From positions 48,369 to 112,368 of the forward strand of contig JAILOU010000021.1 in NCBI GenBank assembly GCA_024690665.1: a stretch of 64,000 nucleotides of DNA, in the 5' to 3' direction. Below the pieces are notes generated by a model. That model ran no database searches, was not told the origin of the DNA, and saw nothing but the letters and a program-made list of their open reading frames with translations. Numbering within the stretch: position 1 is the stretch's first letter; every line of letters begins with the position of its first letter. Positions 62,480-64,000 of the stretch are shown one piece after another. Source of the stretch: Eubacterium sp. Its GTDB lineage: Bacteria > Bacillota > Clostridia > Lachnospirales > Lachnospiraceae. A program made the translations under genes and the position numbers.

Positions 62480-62666
62480 GAGCAAACACAAGAAATTGTT
62501 GTCTGCATTCGACAGAAAATCGAAGCATTTGTTTTGAAAATCGTAACACGAAAAATGGAACATTTCTTTGCAACTCCTGAGGAAGCCAGACTGATTCGGG
62601 ACAGAGAAAAAGAAATTGGTATCTTAAAAGTGATGAAGGAAATACTAAAGCGCCTATCTACGATTT
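62480..62666 (+). pseudogene. Unidentified coding remnant before the decayed relaxase
   Basis: One frame reads KIVTRKMEHFFATPEEARLI, then RDREKEIGILKVMKEILKRL and ends in TGC-TAA at about 62670. It has no plausible start and no promoter. The charged helical sequence looks protein-coding in origin, probably the C terminus of a mobile-element gene. Identity not recognised. Confidence 0.4.
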
Positions 62667-63534
62667 GCTAAAGGTCATCATGCTTTTATCGTGGCGACTC
62701 ATACAGACAAGGTGCATATTTATAATCACATCATCTTTCATTCTGCGAGTCTTGATTGTACTCATAAATTCAGGGATTTCTTATTTGTCGGTCTTGCTCT
62801 GCAGAGTTGCGATTGTTCAGATTCTTAAGGAAGACAGCGCAATAGATTTTAATGAGCTGCTTTATAAACTGGAAGATGTCGGATACGAGAATGAAAAAGC
62901 TGAAAAGCAGCCAAAGACTTACCAACGGAAAAAGGAAGATCATGAGTTTGACCTTCTTATTGATATTCAAAAGAAGCTGGTTCAGGGCAAAGGAAAATAT
63001 TATGTTCGCTTTGCCAAGAACTTTAATACCAAGCAGGTGGCCAAAGCAGTTTTATATCTGAAGCAGCATGACATCCGAAGCTATGATGATCTGGAGAAAA
63101 ATGTGAAAACAGCAACAGAGCGATTTACGAAAATTTCAGCTTGCATCAAAGAAAAGGAGAAGCGGCTTGCTGAGATTCAAGTTCTTAAGAAGCATATCTT
63201 TAATTACTTTAAGACCAAAGACGTATATGCGGATTATTGTAAATGCGGATATAGCAAAAAGTTCCTGGAAGAGCATAGACAGGATATCCTGCTTCATAAG
63301 GCTGCCAAGAATGCCTTTGATGAACTACATCTAAAGAAGCTTCCGAAGGTAAAAGACCTAAGTGCTGAATATGCCGAGATTCTTGCAGAAAAGAAAAAGC
63401 TGTACGGTGAATATCGTCAGGTTAAGAAAGATATGCAGGAGATTCAAAGAGCAAAATATGATATCGATCAGTTCTTGAAGAACGATGAAGAACAGAATAA
63501 GGAACGTACAAGAAAAAGAGGATTCACTCTATAA
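62667..63534 (+). pseudogene. Decayed mobilisation relaxase (MobA/MobL-type) gene
   Basis: In the frame of 62667 the DNA reads KGHHAFIVATHTDKVHIYNH, then IIFHSASLDCTHKFRDF, which is the HxxxHxH-N-H metal-binding core of relaxases, and then stops at about 62828. From about 62800, a different frame encodes the family's C-terminal region: IDFNELLYKLEDVGYENEKA, KFLEEHRQDILLHKAAKNAF and LKKLPKVKDLSAEYAEILAE, ending RGFTL at 63534. So a frameshift and a short deletion split the gene. The nicking tyrosine region is missing. Relaxases nick oriT for conjugal transfer; this copy cannot work. Confidence 0.85.
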
Positions 63535-63540
63535 ATCTAT

Positions 63541-63586
63541 CGGGGAATTTGTAAGTTTGTAACTTACAGGTTCCCCGTCTTTTTTC
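63541..63586 (+). terminator. Intrinsic terminator after the relaxase remnant
   Basis: CGGGGAA...TTCCCCG outer stem with inner TGTAAGTT-TGT-AACTTACA, tail TCTTTTTTC. Confidence 0.92.
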
Positions 63587-63605
63587 ATTTCTGAAGAAAA
63601 TTCCA

Positions 63606-63905
63606 ATGGAGGGTATCAGCGATTCGTAAGAATTGCGTAGCCAGCCTAAAGGGCTGTTCAAGGGGATTGGGGATGTGCCTCCAACGAGCGAAAAGTAGCT
63701 TTTTGTACAAAAAAGCACTGCTCGCCACTTTGCGAAGACGCGCCCTAACACCATCGAAGATGGTGCCGCGCGAAGAGCGGGAAGAGTAGAAAAAATCGAA
63801 AAATTAGCCTGAGAGTCCATATAATAGGACACCACTTTTGATAGTATTAGGATGGTTGCACAGATGTAGGACGGATTTTGCGGACATTCAAAATAAAAAA
63901 GAATG
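63606..63905. other. Mobile-element noncoding region, possibly an oriT area
   Basis: About 300 bases without a credible gene between the decayed relaxase and tnpV. It holds two compact inverted repeats, GCTTTTTGTAC/AAAAAAGC (about 63698-63716) and CACCATC-GAA-GATGGTG (about 63750-63766). The order relaxase, structured gap, tnpV recalls conjugative transposons of gut Clostridia. Assignment as oriT is a guess. Confidence 0.4.
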
Positions 63906-63920
63906 TGGAGGTAACAGACA

Positions 63921-64000
63921 ATGGCAAAATCATTATTTGAGGAACTGGGCGGCAAATACGAAAGGCAAGGGGATTATTTGATACCGTGCTTAACTGTACC
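63921..64000 (+). CDS. tnpV: Transposon-encoded protein TnpV, N-terminal part
   Basis: ATG at 63921 after GTGGAGGTAACAGACA gives MAKSLFEELGGKYERQGDYL, then IPCLTVP before the window ends. This is the characteristic start of TnpV, a small protein of Tn4451-like and other conjugative or mobilisable transposons of Clostridia, of unknown biochemical role. It marks the element's edge running past 64000. Only 26 residues are visible. Confidence 0.85.
   Translation, partial: MAKSLFEELGGKYERQGDYLIPCLTV

Noticed and set aside
63524..63955. 143-residue minus-strand frame over the mobile-element gap
   Set aside because: It overlaps the strong terminator and the relaxase 3' end; no ribosome site and no recognisable family. 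The region is better read as noncoding.

Overview
The window looks like the chromosome of a motile, low-to-mid GC Gram-positive anaerobe of the class Clostridia, most likely a Lachnospiraceae gut or rumen commensal. Supporting evidence: strong AGGAGG-type ribosome binding sites, a single-chain GlyQS-type glycyl-tRNA synthetase, a CIRCE operator before hsp20, pyruvate phosphate dikinase, lipobox lipoproteins, BspA-like leucine-rich and Big_2 surface modules, a sigma-28 (flagellar) promoter and remnants of a TnpV-type mobile element. The genus cannot be fixed from this sequence.

Layout. 1-4.2 kb: the start of an asnB-like gene (minus strand), divergent from a sulfotransferase-like gene and a GH2 glycosidase. 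4.3-6.4 kb: a lipoprotein, then a sigma-28 promoter, a short leader RNA with a terminator and a calcium-loop protein without a signal peptide. 6.5-9.3 kb: a beta-CASP nuclease, an array of about twelve 41-bp palindromic repeats, and an acidic protein with an internal 63-residue duplication. 9.3-15.7 kb: argS, two structured intergenic repeat elements, a PNPOx-like protein, a glycosyltransferase-methyltransferase fusion, a Nudix hydrolase and a MoaE-like protein. 15.7-19.3 kb: a zinc-type ABC transport operon with a Zur-like operator and two accessory proteins. 19.4-24.1 kb: a leader peptide/terminator unit before phoH, an NSS transporter, and CIRCE-controlled hsp20-dnaJ. 24.1-28.1 kb: aroC, a surface protein, tgt and yajC.

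28.3-36.5 kb is biosynthetic: leuB-ilvD-ilvB (branched-chain amino acids), then serC-serA-DUF1015 (serine). 36.5-40.6 kb: an MscS channel, cysD-cysNC (ATP sulfurylase plus APS kinase, yielding PAPS) and a cold-shock gene. 40.7-47.5 kb: an M16 peptidase, era, recO, a lipoprotein and glyQS. 47.8-59.4 kb holds two very large secreted proteins: a 2891-residue subtilisin with Big_2, LRR_5, chitobiase-like and FMN-binding domains, and a 956-residue modular protein. They share a lysine-rich C-terminal module. Their upstream region is rich in palindromes. 59.6-62.3 kb: ppdK. 62.4-64 kb: a decayed relaxase gene and the start of tnpV.

The least explained structures are mostly non-coding: the 41-bp array, the sigma-28 leader RNA, the phoH leader unit, the large imperfect palindrome after argS and the nested palindromes before the giant subtilisin. 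Most protein genes are ordinary housekeeping. Assignments come from reading motifs and translations by eye; no database search was run.
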